Notes: generated by a model from the sequence alone, not told the origin. DNA of 64,000 nucleotides from Sphingobacterium nematocida (GCF_900168125.1 NZ_FUZF01000018.1:1-64000); one strand, 5' to 3'. Positions 53,262-63,657 are shown, counted from the stretch's first letter. Program-made: numbers and translations.

Positions 53262-56200
53262 TTGAATAAATTCACTCGCGTTTTATTACGCACTTTTCTA
53301 TGGATTTTTGGTTCAGTAATAGCTTTAGTCCTCTTACTCATCTTTCTAATTCGCCTTCCGTCAGTTCAAAACTACATAGCGGGTAAAGTGGCAAATTATC
53401 TCGAGACCAAGATCGGCACCCCGGTAAACATTGGTTATGTCAATATTACTTTCCCCAAAAAGCTAGTCTTGGAAAACATCTATTTTGAAGACCAAAGCAA
53501 AGATACTTTAATCGCTGGCGAAAAATTAATGGTGGATATCAATATGCTAAAGCTATTGAAAAACACTATTGAGATCCAAGAATTGGATCTAGAAGGTATA
53601 ACTGCTAAGATAAATCGATCTGCTCCAGATGGTCAATTTAACTTTGACTATATACTAAAGGCTTTTACCTCTGAAAAAGAGAGTACGGTAACCGCTCCCG
53701 ATACCTCGTCTGCCCTTATCTTCAACATTGACAAAGTCAACTTTGATCGGATCCGCTTTGCCTATGCCGACGATATGATAGGCACTTCGGCAGATATTTG
53801 GCTTAAGCATTTTGACACCCGAATCAAGACCTTTGATCTAAAGAGCAACATGACCTTCGACATGCCAAAAATAAACATAGAAGGGCTTACAGCATATATT
53901 AAACAATGGTCACCAACAACAGAAAACACTGCTCTAAAAGCAGAAGATTTTGGAATCACAGACTCTTCCACTAATGCTACGGCATTGCTTCCAAATATTG
54001 GAACAGAATTTATCCAATTGAAAGACATCTTTGTTCGCTACCAAGACGCTTCATCAGCAATGGATAGCAAGTTTGATATCAAAAATCTATCTGCCAATGT
54101 AGATGCCATAGACCTCAACAATGAAGTTGTGAAACTTCGTGAAGTTATTCTCAATCAATCCGATTCGTATGTCACGTTTGGAAAAACCATTAAAAAGGAA
54201 AATCCAAATTCTGACAGTAGCTCTGTCAACTGGGTAGTATCGACTGAAAAACTAGCTATAGATAAAACAAATTTTGCTTTTAGAGATGACAATCAAGCCC
54301 GAATGAAAGGCTTCGATTATTTTAACATCAAAATAACAGACCTTGCCGGTGCACTCGATCAATTGCATTATTCCGCAGATTCTATTAGCGGCTCATTACA
54401 AAACTTAACAGCCAAGGACCATTCTGGCTTCTATTTAAAACGATTAAAAGCCGATTTTGTTTACACCAATACAGGCGCCACCATACAAAATTTATTGGCA
54501 GAAACCCCTAATACCATTATCCGCGATTACTTCAAAATATCGTACCCTTCCTTAGATGCTGCTGCGAAGAACCCTGCTTTATTATCGATAGATGCCAAAG
54601 TAAAAAAGACGCAGATTGATATGTCGGACATCCGTTTCTTTGTTCCCGATCTCGAACAAATGGATGTCATGCAACCTCTAATGACTAAAAAATTCTATCT
54701 GGAGGGTCGCATCACTGGAAAATTAAATGATCTACATATCCCCTCTTTAGACTTTCGAACATTAGATAACACGAACATCTCAGCCAGTGCAGATATAAAG
54801 GGGCTCCCCGATATGGACAAGTTGTTCATAAATCTTAACCTGAAAAAACTAACCACGAGCAAGAAAGATCTCGATAGACTAATTGCTAAATCTATATTGC
54901 CTAAAGACATGGCGGTTCAATTCCCAAATTCTATTTCGCTATCGGGCACCTTTAAGGGCGGCATGAGGGGATTTGATGCAAATATGAGTCTCTTGACAGA
55001 AAAGGGCAATGCGACCGTCAATGGCTATCTCAATATGGCCGGAAAAGATACAACTTACGATGCTACACTTTCCATAGCAGACTTCAATCTAGGGCATTTG
55101 CTCAACCAAGACTCTACATTAGGAATAATATCGGTAGATGCACAGGTAAAGGGCAAAGGTTTAGATCCAAAGTCAATGAATGCAGCTATTAATGGCACCA
55201 TAAATCGAGTAGATGCCCTCGGTTACCAATACCGAAATATCCGTCTCGATCTAAATGCTAAAAATGGAGACATCGCTGGAAATATAAACTCTAGCGACCC
55301 AAATATTAAATTCAATTTGGATATGGCTGCCAATATGCAAGGACAATATCCACAAGTAAAAGCCGAACTAATGATTGACTCTGTCAATCTAAAAAATCTC
55401 AAACTCATGGACGACAATTTCCGTTACCATGGAAAGGTAAATCTAGATTTAAAAACGGCCGATCTCAATCATCTCAATGGTAACCTGATTGTCTCACAAT
55501 CATCAATCGCGTACAACGATGCTCGATATGCCTTAGATACCATATCCATCACAGCCGCTGCGGATACCAACCGTAACACGCTCATTCTAAAATCAGAATT
55601 TCTTCGGGCCCATTTAGTCGGAAAATACAAATTAACAGAGCTCTCATCTTCTTTACAGGATGTTGCCCGGATTTACTATAACCCTAAAAATGAGCCTGCG
55701 CAACAATTAAAATACGAAAATCAGAACTTCGAATTTTCAGCCACATTAAACAACTCTAGATTCCTACGAGATTTCTTCCCGGGACTTGAAAAAATGGACG
55801 ATATCTCACTGGATGGGAATTTTAATAGTCAAGAGAAAAGCATAATGGCCAAACTAATCGCCCCGACATTAATATACGATGGTATTGAAGTTCGAGATGT
55901 TGGTTTAGATATTATCACCGTAGATAGTACAATGTACTACTCTACGCTTATTAATAAGATTAAGGTCGATAACATTGAGCTGAATAACACCGTGCTCAGT
56001 GGAAAAATAATTGAAAACAATTTGGATTTTGGACTTTGGATCAAGGACAAGGCACAAAAAGACCGTTATCATTTAGGTGCAAAAATGAGTGTAGATGAGA
56101 GCAACTATATGCTCAGTCTCTTTGAAGACGGTCTCATGTTGAATTATGATAAGTGGAATATATCTCCCGCAAATCAGATTAGTTTTGGCAAAGATGGTAT

Positions 56201-58550
56201 TCGCGCACAAGATTTCAAATTAAGTTATAAAGGTCAAGAGTTTATGATTCAATCTCAAGACAGCACTTTAAATTCACCTATCAACCTGACTTTTAACAAC
56301 TTTAGAATAGAAACACTATCTAATATGCTGGAATCTGAAACGTTGAATTTCGGAGGAGGCATAAATGGTGCGGCGACGATATCTCGTTTAGAAAGCAACC
56401 CTGTATTTGTCTCGGATTTGGAAATCCAAAAATTCTATTTTGGACAAGACACTGTTGGAAATATTTTAGTCAAAGTGGATAACATGCGAGAAAACACCTA
56501 CTCGGCAGATGTTAAAGTAACCGAAAATGGGAACAATGTACAACTGTTGGGAGAATATATATCTCCACCGTCAGGCGAAGCCAGTTTCAATGCTACGTTA
56601 GAGCTAAAACCACTTAAAATCAAAACCATCGAAGCCTTCAGTATGGGATACTTAAAAAATAGCGAGGGCGATCTAAATGGTCTTTTACGTATTGGTGGAA
56701 GTTTGGACGCACCAAAGATTTTGGGTGATCTGACTTTTAATAAAGCTCGAATGAACATATCCATGTTAAATGCCGATTTAATGATGGATAATCAAAAAAT
56801 TATCTTCAATGATCAGGGAATTGCTTTCCGTCAGTTTGCACTTAATGACATGAAAGGTAACCAGGCTAAATTAAACGGCACTATTTTAACCAAAAACTAT
56901 TCAGACTTTGCTTTCAACCTCAATTTGACGACAAAGAATTTTGCAGCAGTAAATTCGACTAGAGAAGACAATGATTTGTTTTACGGAAAATTAAACATTA
57001 CCTCTAATATTAGAATCACTGGAGATATAAACAAACCCGTTATTGATGGCGATGTACGGGCGAATGAAAACACCGACTTTGTCTTTATTGTCCCAAATGA
57101 AAATCCAGGGATTGCAGACCGTGAAGGGGTTGTCAAGTTTGTTGATAAAAGTGATACTACACGAGCAAATATTTTTGCCAAACTCGATTCCATGACTACT
57201 GCTACCAAGTTTTCAGGAATGGATCTTGCACTAAATCTAAGTACAGATCGCGAAGCAAAATTTAAAATAATCATTGACGAGGGTTCACAAGATGCATTGA
57301 ATATCCAAGGTATCGCAGAACTCAATACAGCGATTGATGCCAGTGAAAAAATAACAATGTCCGGAACATTTACCGTTGAAAAAGGGAATTACTCGTTCAA
57401 CTTTGGTCCAATCAAAAAAGAATTCGACTTTGAGAAAGGGAGCACGATCACTTGGAATGGAGATCCATTAGATGCCCGCATGGATATCACCGCCATTTAT
57501 AAAGGTCGATTCCCGACCCTAGAATTAGTCAGCAATCAAATTGGTACTGAAAGCCAGAATTTATATAAACAACGAGTACCTTTCAATGTGAAATTAATTC
57601 TTTCAGGTGAACTCTTCAAACCGGATATCCGATTTGACATCGACTTAGACGAAAACAATGCTATTGTATCACAGGATGTGGTTTCTAAAGTTAATATTGG
57701 TCTTGCTGCTCTTCGTGATGACCCAGCCGAACTGAACAAGCAGGTTTTCTCACTGATTATCATGGGCCGTTTTATGTCGTCCAATCCTTTTGAAAGTCTT
57801 TCAGGTGGCGGAGGTGTCGAAGGTATGGCTCGTAGCTCTGTAAGTTCCTTTCTTTCCGGCCAGTTAAACAGCCTAGCATCAGACTTAATCAAGGGCGTCG
57901 AACTAGATTTCAATCTACAATCTGAGCAAGATTATCTAACAGGTTCGGGGCAAAACCGTACAGATCTGAACGTGGGTATTTCCAAAATGCTATTTGATGA
58001 TCGGTTAAAGATCACGGTAGGTTCTAACTTTGAGGTAGAAGGCAATACCCGTCCAGGTGAAAAACCTAACAATATCGCTGGAGATATCTCAATTGATTAC
58101 CAATTATCAAAAGATGGGCGCTATTTTGCACGGGTATACCGTAAAAATCAATATCAAGCGACTCTTCAAGGCCAATTTGTAGAGACCGGTATAGGTTTTA
58201 TCATCAATATGAGCTACAACAGATTTAAAGAACTGTTCATGAGTTCAAAAGCACTCGAACAATACTATAATAGTGATAATAGTAACTTTAGAAAGAGATT
58301 CAATGTCGAACGCATGGAGACCGATTCTGTATATCGCGATAGTGTACGGACCGTTGTAAGGGACAGTCTAATGATACACAGCCCTGAGTTTCGTAAACGA
58401 ATGCAAGAACGAGAAAAAGAAGAACGCCTACAAAAAGGTCAAGATTCAACTCAAAATAAAAAAGACAGTACCAATAAGGGAGTAAAAACTGAAAAAGCAA
58501 TTTCAGCTATCCGAAATGAGGAAGAAGAAAGGAAACAAGATGAACAATAG
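53262..58550 (+). CDS. tamB: Translocation and assembly module protein TamB
   Basis: 1762 residues. A large AsmA/TamB-type protein spanning the periplasm as a lipid-conducting beta-groove. An N-terminal signal anchor (about 10-31) is followed by long repeats of alternating beta strands. The conserved TamB (DUF490) domain fills roughly 1350-1600, ending SGGGGVEGMARSSVSSFLSGQLNSL. The C-terminal tail is K/E/Q-rich. The only usable start is a TTG at 53262; an in-frame stop lies 16-18 nt upstream and no ATG occurs in the first 80 codons. Its end overlaps tamL by 11 nt. Confidence 0.92.
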   Translation: MNKFTRVLLRTFLWIFGSVIALVLLLIFLIRLPSVQNYIAGKVANYLETKIGTPVNIGYVNITFPKKLVLENIYFEDQSKDTLIAGEKLMVDINMLKLLKNTIEIQELDLEGITAKINRSAPDGQFNFDYILKAFTSEKESTVTAPDTSSALIFNIDKVNFDRIRFAYADDMIGTSADIWLKHFDTRIKTFDLKSNMTFDMPKINIEGLTAYIKQWSPTTENTALKAEDFGITDSSTNATALLPNIGTEFIQLKDIFVRYQDASSAMDSKFDIKNLSANVDAIDLNNEVVKLREVILNQSDSYVTFGKTIKKENPNSDSSSVNWVVSTEKLAIDKTNFAFRDDNQARMKGFDYFNIKITDLAGALDQLHYSADSISGSLQNLTAKDHSGFYLKRLKADFVYTNTGATIQNLLAETPNTIIRDYFKISYPSLDAAAKNPALLSIDAKVKKTQIDMSDIRFFVPDLEQMDVMQPLMTKKFYLEGRITGKLNDLHIPSLDFRTLDNTNISASADIKGLPDMDKLFINLNLKKLTTSKKDLDRLIAKSILPKDMAVQFPNSISLSGTFKGGMRGFDANMSLLTEKGNATVNGYLNMAGKDTTYDATLSIADFNLGHLLNQDSTLGIISVDAQVKGKGLDPKSMNAAINGTINRVDALGYQYRNIRLDLNAKNGDIAGNINSSDPNIKFNLDMAANMQGQYPQVKAELMIDSVNLKNLKLMDDNFRYHGKVNLDLKTADLNHLNGNLIVSQSSIAYNDARYALDTISITAAADTNRNTLILKSEFLRAHLVGKYKLTELSSSLQDVARIYYNPKNEPAQQLKYENQNFEFSATLNNSRFLRDFFPGLEKMDDISLDGNFNSQEKSIMAKLIAPTLIYDGIEVRDVGLDIITVDSTMYYSTLINKIKVDNIELNNTVLSGKIIENNLDFGLWIKDKAQKDRYHLGAKMSVDESNYMLSLFEDGLMLNYDKWNISPANQISFGKDGIRAQDFKLSYKGQEFMIQSQDSTLNSPINLTFNNFRIETLSNMLESETLNFGGGINGAATISRLESNPVFVSDLEIQKFYFGQDTVGNILVKVDNMRENTYSADVKVTENGNNVQLLGEYISPPSGEASFNATLELKPLKIKTIEAFSMGYLKNSEGDLNGLLRIGGSLDAPKILGDLTFNKARMNISMLNADLMMDNQKIIFNDQGIAFRQFALNDMKGNQAKLNGTILTKNYSDFAFNLNLTTKNFAAVNSTREDNDLFYGKLNITSNIRITGDINKPVIDGDVRANENTDFVFIVPNENPGIADREGVVKFVDKSDTTRANIFAKLDSMTTATKFSGMDLALNLSTDREAKFKIIIDEGSQDALNIQGIAELNTAIDASEKITMSGTFTVEKGNYSFNFGPIKKEFDFEKGSTITWNGDPLDARMDITAIYKGRFPTLELVSNQIGTESQNLYKQRVPFNVKLILSGELFKPDIRFDIDLDENNAIVSQDVVSKVNIGLAALRDDPAELNKQVFSLIIMGRFMSSNPFESLSGGGGVEGMARSSVSSFLSGQLNSLASDLIKGVELDFNLQSEQDYLTGSGQNRTDLNVGISKMLFDDRLKITVGSNFEVEGNTRPGEKPNNIAGDISIDYQLSKDGRYFARVYRKNQYQATLQGQFVETGIGFIINMSYNRFKELFMSSKALEQYYNSDNSNFRKRFNVERMETDSVYRDSVRTVVRDSLMIHSPEFRKRMQEREKEERLQKGQDSTQNKKDSTNKGVKTEKAISAIRNEEEERKQDEQ

Positions 58551-60852
58551 AATCGTTCCCATTATTGCATTACTCGCATTTATCGCGCTCGTATTTTCAT
58601 GCAATTCGACGAAATATATCGCCGAAGGTGAACACTTATATACAGGAGGAGAAGTCGTTTTAAAGATGGATAGCGTATCGAGTCCTGAGCGAAAGATTGC
58701 TTTTGAAGAACATCTCACGTCGCTACTCATGCCCAAACCAAACAAAAAAGCATTAGGAGTCCCTTGGAAGCTTTTGTTCTGGAATATGGGAGGCGGTTAT
58801 GATACCTCCAAAAACTTAGTGCGTAACTGGCTAAAAAAACAAGGCGAAGCACCCGTTCTGCTAGGGACTGTAAATAGAGAATACAACGAAAACCTATTAC
58901 GAAACCGAATGGAAAATCTGGGCTTTTTCAACGCTACAGTAAGCTCCGATACCGTTGTAAAAGGTAAGTATGCAAGCGTACTTTATACCGGTGTGCCTCG
59001 AAAGATTTATCGGATTAATTCGTTATCATACAGTATGGATTCTCTATCTCATATTGGTCGTGATATTTTTGAAGTAAAGGACAGATCTTTATTGACCGTA
59101 GGCTCCAATTATAACCTAGATGCAATTATCAGCGAACGCGAAAGAATTGATAATGAACTAAAAAATAAAGGGTATTATTATTTCAACCCCGATAATATTT
59201 TAGTAGAAGTCGATAGCACCATTGGTAGTCATAAGGTAGACATGTTTGTAACCATAAAGCCAGAGACCACCGCGCAAGCTAAGGAACCTCAACGTATTGG
59301 AAATATTTACGTTTACCCCAATTACACCTTGGGCTCTTCAGGCTACACAAGAAGGAATCCGCGTAATATGGAACTATATGACAATAACATCTATTTCATT
59401 GATCCGCAAAACACCTTCCGTAAAAAGGTATTAGCCAATCATATCTTCTTTGAGAAGGGTGAACTCTATAATCGTCACGATCATAATCAGACGATCAATC
59501 ATTTGGTTAATCTCAATACCTTCAAATTCGTAAAAAACAATTTTGAGAACAATCCGGATTCGGTCAACACGCTGGATATTTACTATTATCTTACGCCTCT
59601 TCCAAAGAAATCATTACGCTTTGAGATTTTAGGGAAGACAGCCACAGTCTACAATGGTTCAGAGGCCAACGTAACTTGGACATTACGCAATGCTTTTAAG
59701 GGTGCTGAAACTGTCACACTTAACGTTTTCGGAGGCTACGAAACCCAAACGGGCGGAAAGGTCAACCTAAACTCTGCCTATTACAGATACGGAGCCGAAG
59801 TAGGAATTACATGGCCTCGTTTGTTATCACCCTACAAATGGGCCCCATCCAAACGTTACATACCTAAAACGTATTTGAAACTGGGTTACGAGTTCTTAAA
59901 TAGAAGAACGGCGTATGTGCTCAACTCGTCTACGCTGAACTACGGATACATGTGGAAAGAAAACGACCAAAAACAACATGATCTTACCTTAGCTGAGATT
60001 ATTTATGTACAGCCTCGAAATATATCTGCCGAGTACCAGGCGCAGATGGATACGGTTCCCACATTAAAGCGTATCGTTGACCCACAATTTTCTTTTGGTC
60101 CAAACTACAATTATACCTTTACGAATTCGATGGACCAAAACCTTAAACACACCTTTTACTTCAAAGGTGGGATAAATCTCTCGGGTAATGTATTAGGTTT
60201 AATTCAAGGTGCAAGTTATAAGAATGATGAAATACGCACCCTTTTTGGGACCGTATATAGCCAGTTCGTCCGTATTGAAGGCGATTTCAGACATTATATG
60301 AAATTAGGTAAAGACGCTCAATTAGCATCAAGACTTATGATAGGAACGAGTTATTCCTACGGTAACTCCTATGCATTACCTTATTTAAAACAATATTATA
60401 CAGGAGGCCCAAACGGCTTAAGAGCATTTAGAGCAAGAGCGGTTGGACCTGGCTCATCCGCGCCCGAAAATATTGGAGCAAACAACTTCTTTGCCGATCA
60501 AACGGGCGATTATAAGCTTGAATTAAATACCGAGTATCGCTCTAAGCTTGCCGGTTTTGTTCATTGGGCAGCATTCGTAGATGCTGGGAATGTGTGGTTA
60601 CAAAGAGCTGATAGCAACAAACCCGGAGGAAAATTATCAAAAGAATTCTTATCCGAACTCGCAGTCGGTGGTGGTGCTGGATTACGTTTTGACTTCGATT
60701 TTCTGATTATTCGTACAGATTTCGCAATGCCATTCCGTGTACCGTATCTACCTAAGGGTGATCGTTGGGTATTTAAAGATATTGATCTAAGAAGTTCCAA
60801 ATGGCGAAAAGATAATTTGATTTTCAACTTAGCGATTGGGTATCCTTTCTAA
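58540..60852 (+). CDS. tamL: TamL, lipid-anchored BamA/TamA-type outer-membrane protein
   Basis: 770 residues from ATG 58540; a longer frame from 58516 adds a basic leader. Lipobox VFSC with C21, the mark of the Bacteroidota TamL branch. POTRA-like repeats are expected at about 25-350. The C-terminal half is a 16-strand barrel with the conserved GGPNGLRAFRARAVGPG loop and a final aromatic residue (IGYPF). With TamB it forms an envelope machine for outer-membrane protein or lipid transfer. The 11-nt overlap with tamB indicates translational coupling. Confidence 0.93.
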   Translation: MNNRIVPIIALLAFIALVFSCNSTKYIAEGEHLYTGGEVVLKMDSVSSPERKIAFEEHLTSLLMPKPNKKALGVPWKLLFWNMGGGYDTSKNLVRNWLKKQGEAPVLLGTVNREYNENLLRNRMENLGFFNATVSSDTVVKGKYASVLYTGVPRKIYRINSLSYSMDSLSHIGRDIFEVKDRSLLTVGSNYNLDAIISERERIDNELKNKGYYYFNPDNILVEVDSTIGSHKVDMFVTIKPETTAQAKEPQRIGNIYVYPNYTLGSSGYTRRNPRNMELYDNNIYFIDPQNTFRKKVLANHIFFEKGELYNRHDHNQTINHLVNLNTFKFVKNNFENNPDSVNTLDIYYYLTPLPKKSLRFEILGKTATVYNGSEANVTWTLRNAFKGAETVTLNVFGGYETQTGGKVNLNSAYYRYGAEVGITWPRLLSPYKWAPSKRYIPKTYLKLGYEFLNRRTAYVLNSSTLNYGYMWKENDQKQHDLTLAEIIYVQPRNISAEYQAQMDTVPTLKRIVDPQFSFGPNYNYTFTNSMDQNLKHTFYFKGGINLSGNVLGLIQGASYKNDEIRTLFGTVYSQFVRIEGDFRHYMKLGKDAQLASRLMIGTSYSYGNSYALPYLKQYYTGGPNGLRAFRARAVGPGSSAPENIGANNFFADQTGDYKLELNTEYRSKLAGFVHWAAFVDAGNVWLQRADSNKPGGKLSKEFLSELAVGGGAGLRFDFDFLIIRTDFAMPFRVPYLPKGDRWVFKDIDLRSSKWRKDNLIFNLAIGYPF

Positions 60853-61489
60853 ATTGTTATCCTGCTATTGGCAGTTCAATTTATTTTTATCTGAAAGTGT
60901 TTGTTCTTTAAAGAACATCAAGAACGTTTTTCATGATGTTAGTGGGGTTGTCTAAATAGGTCGAAACTCTCGTCTTTGCGATAGGTAAGTGTTTTTAACA
61001 AACACAGCGGAGTTTTAATGATAGTAAACGTCACCTCGATTGTAATAGAGAGGTCTACAAACTGTATGGGGTTAATATATAGCTTCTAGATCTCTCCACT
61101 TCGGTCGAGAAGACGACATAGTTTCCAAACCGAGCTTGCGAGCTCATCGTAATCTGTCATTGGTAGAGCTTGTACCGACTTATCGATAAAGAATGACGAC
61201 TACCGAAGGCAGATGCATAGCAAACCAATCTGTATTTAAGCAAAAGACTGCCACACCGTTTCCGATTCTTGGAATAGGCTGTTCCTCAGGTCCGCGATGA
61301 CGATGATTGATTACTTTTTAGACGCCTCATTAAAGTTTTGTTCAAGAGCTTTTTAAAACGATTAATATTAAGTATATTTAGTTATTGAAATCAAGCGAAT
61401 GTTGATCTAGTTGTCAAAAGTCTTTTCAAACTACTTAATATAAACACGATTACGTCATTTATTCTAAATGATCGATAAAAAACAAAAGT
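60853..61489. other. 637-nt intergenic region between tamL and mdh
   Basis: No supported gene. It holds a perfect 16-bp palindrome TGTTCTTTAAAGAACA (60902-60917), a possible hairpin AACATCA/TGATGTT (60914-60940), and the repeat pair at 61029-61115. The rest (61116-61489) shows only low-complexity AT DNA near mdh and no clear promoter. Confidence 0.5.
61029..61115. repeat. Imperfect inverted repeat, intergenic mosaic element
   Basis: The 29-nt left arm (61029-61057) and 29-nt right arm (61087-61115) are inverted. They share CGTC, CTCGA, GAGAG and TCTA blocks in register, with variable bases between. The right arm, with CTCCACTTCGGTCGAGA, looks like the degenerate intergenic palindromes seen across Sphingobacteriaceae (from memory). 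Confidence 0.6.
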
Positions 61490-62428
61490 ATGAAAATAAC
61501 AGTCATAGGAGCAGGAGCCGTAGGAGCCACTACCGCAGATAATATAGCAAGAGGTAATTTTGTAGAAGAAGTTATATTACTAGATATTAAAGAAGGTGTC
61601 GCTGAAGGTAAGGCCCAAGACATGATGCAAACGGCAGCATTACTTGGCTTTGACACCAAAATAAAAGGTGTTACCAATGATTATAGCCAGACTGCAGGTA
61701 GTACCGTAGCGGTGATCACCTCCGGTATCCCGCGTAAACCTGGCATGACTCGAGAAGAATTGATAGGAACCAATGCCAACATCGTAAAGTCTGTTGTTGA
61801 AAATCTAGTAAAACACTCTCCAGAAGTTGTTATTATAGTCGTATCCAACCCAATGGATACCATGACATACCTTGCACTAAAGACAAGTGGCCTACCGAAA
61901 AACAGAATCATTGGAATGGGAGGAGCACTTGATTCTGCTCGATTTAAATACCAATTAGCTTCTAAGCTAAATGCGTCTCCTTCAGATCTCAATGCTATTG
62001 TCATCGGCGGTCATGGAGACACGACCATGATACCATTAATTAGTAAAGCAACTTGGAATAGTATCCCTGTCAGTACATTCTTGTCTGATGAAGAGCAAGC
62101 TGATATCATAAAAAAGACAATGGTAGGTGGAGCCACCTTAACTGCGTTAATAGGCACTTCGGCTTGGTACGCTCCCGGAGCTGCAACTGCAGCGATGGTT
62201 AAGAGTATAGTCCTAAATGAAAACAAACTTTTTACTGCATCGGTATACTTAGAAGGTGAAATGGATGAAGAAGATCTTAATATTGGTGTCCCGGTTATTA
62301 TTAACAAAAAAGGTTGGGATAAAATCGTGCCTCTGACACTCAATGATGAGGAACAAAAAGCATTTAAAGCAAGTGCCGAAGCCGTAAGGAACATGAACGC
62401 TGTGCTTAAAGACAGTAATATAATCTAA
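61490..62428 (+). CDS. mdh: Malate dehydrogenase
   Basis: 312 residues, of the LDH-like MDH class. NAD motif VIGAGAVGATTADNIA. The specificity loop is IPRKPGMTREEL, with Arg (RKPGMTR) as expected for malate rather than lactate. VSNPMDTMTY and the catalytic histidine in VIGGHGDTTMIP are present. Oxidises malate to oxaloacetate in the TCA cycle. Single gene flanked by repeat-rich gaps. Confidence 0.95.
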   Translation: MKITVIGAGAVGATTADNIARGNFVEEVILLDIKEGVAEGKAQDMMQTAALLGFDTKIKGVTNDYSQTAGSTVAVITSGIPRKPGMTREELIGTNANIVKSVVENLVKHSPEVVIIVVSNPMDTMTYLALKTSGLPKNRIIGMGGALDSARFKYQLASKLNASPSDLNAIVIGGHGDTTMIPLISKATWNSIPVSTFLSDEEQADIIKKTMVGGATLTALIGTSAWYAPGAATAAMVKSIVLNENKLFTASVYLEGEMDEEDLNIGVPVIINKKGWDKIVPLTLNDEEQKAFKASAEAVRNMNAVLKDSNII

Positions 62429-62489
62429 TTTACCAGACTATAAAACCATAGGAGCGATCTCACAATGTATACTTTAGCGTAGCAAAATG

Positions 62490-62515
62490 GAGATTCCGCC
62501 AGTTGGCGGAATCTC
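62490..62515. repeat. Palindromic hairpin downstream of mdh
   Basis: GAGATTCCGCCA is followed almost directly by its complement TGGCGGAATCTC (effective 11-bp stem, 4-nt loop). There is no T-run. It may act as mdh 3' structure or be a repeat unit. Confidence 0.6.
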
Positions 62516-62638
62516 GGAACGGTAATCTATGATGAGCCCCTCGGGGGGTCTCGACTACACTACGTTTTGTTCGATTACTTGTCCCGATTTCGGGAAGACG
62601 TGGTAGTTTGAATTTTAGACAGCCTCTAAGAAACATAT
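62516..62638. repeat. Degenerate intergenic repeat remnant
   Basis: It contains GGTCTCGACTACACTACG and a self-complementary TCCCGA-TT-TCGGGA (62582-62595). The wording resembles the element at 61087-61115 (CTCGAC/GTCGAG blocks followed by GACG), so it may be a decayed copy of the same family. Confidence 0.4.
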
Positions 62639-63088
62639 ATGCACACCATCCCATTACACATCCTTGCATTGGAACAGCAAGGCTATCACATATTAGTAGA
62701 GGTCAAACTTTTTGACACCATTCATAAAATGGTAGTTGACACGGGCGCGAGCAAAACAGTCTTTGACAAAAGTATGTTGTTTCAAGCAGGAATGACAGAG
62801 ACTGCACTCATCACATCCAATATACTTTCGACAGGTTTAGGTACCAATGCGATGGAAAGTCACACTTTCCATCTAGAGAACTTCAGCATTGCCGACTGGT
62901 TGTGTAGCCCCATCGAAGTTGCTGTATTAGACTTATCAACGATTAATTATGCTTATACCCAAATGGGGATATCTCCTATTATTGGGGTACTAGGAGGAGA
63001 CATTTTACTACAGTATGGAGGAATAATCAATTACAAAAAAAGAACCCTTACTTTAAACAAACACAGACGAAAACAAGCCTACAAATAG
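62639..63088 (+). CDS. Retropepsin-like aspartic peptidase domain protein
   Basis: 149 residues, no signal peptide. A single retropepsin-type domain with the catalytic motif VVDTGASKTVFD (D34). The second half-barrel has SPIIGVLGGDILLQYGGIINY, the flap-to-hydrophobic-Gly pattern. As a one-domain aspartic protease it should act as a homodimer, as in retroviruses. Substrate unknown. Flanked by repeats on both sides. Confidence 0.85.
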   Translation: MHTIPLHILALEQQGYHILVEVKLFDTIHKMVVDTGASKTVFDKSMLFQAGMTETALITSNILSTGLGTNAMESHTFHLENFSIADWLCSPIEVAVLDLSTINYAYTQMGISPIIGVLGGDILLQYGGIINYKKRTLTLNKHRRKQAYK

Positions 63089-63109
63089 TCAATCTATATT
63101 TCCTATATA

Positions 63110-63196
63110 AAAGAATCTAAATGGATTAGGAGAGCTACAAAATTCGCTTTTATATTACGACACAATTATACGGCGTGTAAAGGCAGATTTATATAG
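63110..63196. repeat. 87-bp dispersed repeat, copy 2
   Basis: Same orientation and length as 40901-40987, 77 of 87 identities by hand. The inner ACAC...GCGTGT arms no longer pair perfectly as DNA, but in RNA of the minus strand a G-U pair would keep the stem. Confidence 0.85.
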
Positions 63197-63240
63197 TAAT
63201 ATCCTCGAAAAGATTTGAAAATAACATGGGGAGGGGTAAC

Positions 63241-63657
63241 CTAGCGAATGGAGATTCGTTTTACTACAGTTTCCGTACCAGATCCGACACGTACAAAATA
63301 AAACCCAGGAGACACCTTACCTTCGGTTTCAAAAGAAAGGTTTTGATTACCTGCATCCAGTGTAGAGTTTGACAGATTCAAGACCTCATTACCCAAAGCA
63401 TCCATTAACTTTATAGCAACATTACTTTGCTTAGTCAATTTGAATGAAACACTTATCTGTTCTGCAACCGGATTGTACATCACTTTTACATTGGTCACTA
63501 CCTTCTCTGCGGCGTCATCTTTACCGGCCGAGACAGATGCGCCGACCAGTTCATACCCAACGCTACCGCCAATATTAGCATGGGCAGTATGTACACACGC
63601 TAGCAAGACAAAGCTAGTGTACATTATTTTCGCGTATTTAAGGATATTTACTTTCAT
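63241..63657 (-). CDS. Secreted protein consisting almost only of a type IX sorting domain
   Basis: 138 residues from ATG 63657 (MKVNILKYAK); a longer frame adds six. Signal peptide to about residue 28 (HTAHA). After some 30 linker residues, the last 80 are a type A T9SS C-terminal domain: VMYNPVAEQISVSFKL, KLMDALGNEVLNLS, GFYFVRVGSG and the final VVKRISIR. There is no cargo domain. A role like that of PorA, the CTD-only signalling protein of Porphyromonas, is possible (inference). Confidence 0.75.
   Translation of the reverse strand: MKVNILKYAKIMYTSFVLLACVHTAHANIGGSVGYELVGASVSAGKDDAAEKVVTNVKVMYNPVAEQISVSFKLTKQSNVAIKLMDALGNEVLNLSNSTLDAGNQNLSFETEGKVSPGFYFVRVGSGTETVVKRISIR

Noticed and set aside
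57536..57913. 125-codon minus-strand frame inside tamB
   Set aside because: Antisense to the conserved TamB domain, no start context and no domain.
62639..63088. Retroviral or retroelement origin of the retropepsin-like gene
   Set aside because: No reverse transcriptase, integrase or terminal repeats are nearby; single-domain retropepsin-like proteins occur as ordinary bacterial genes.
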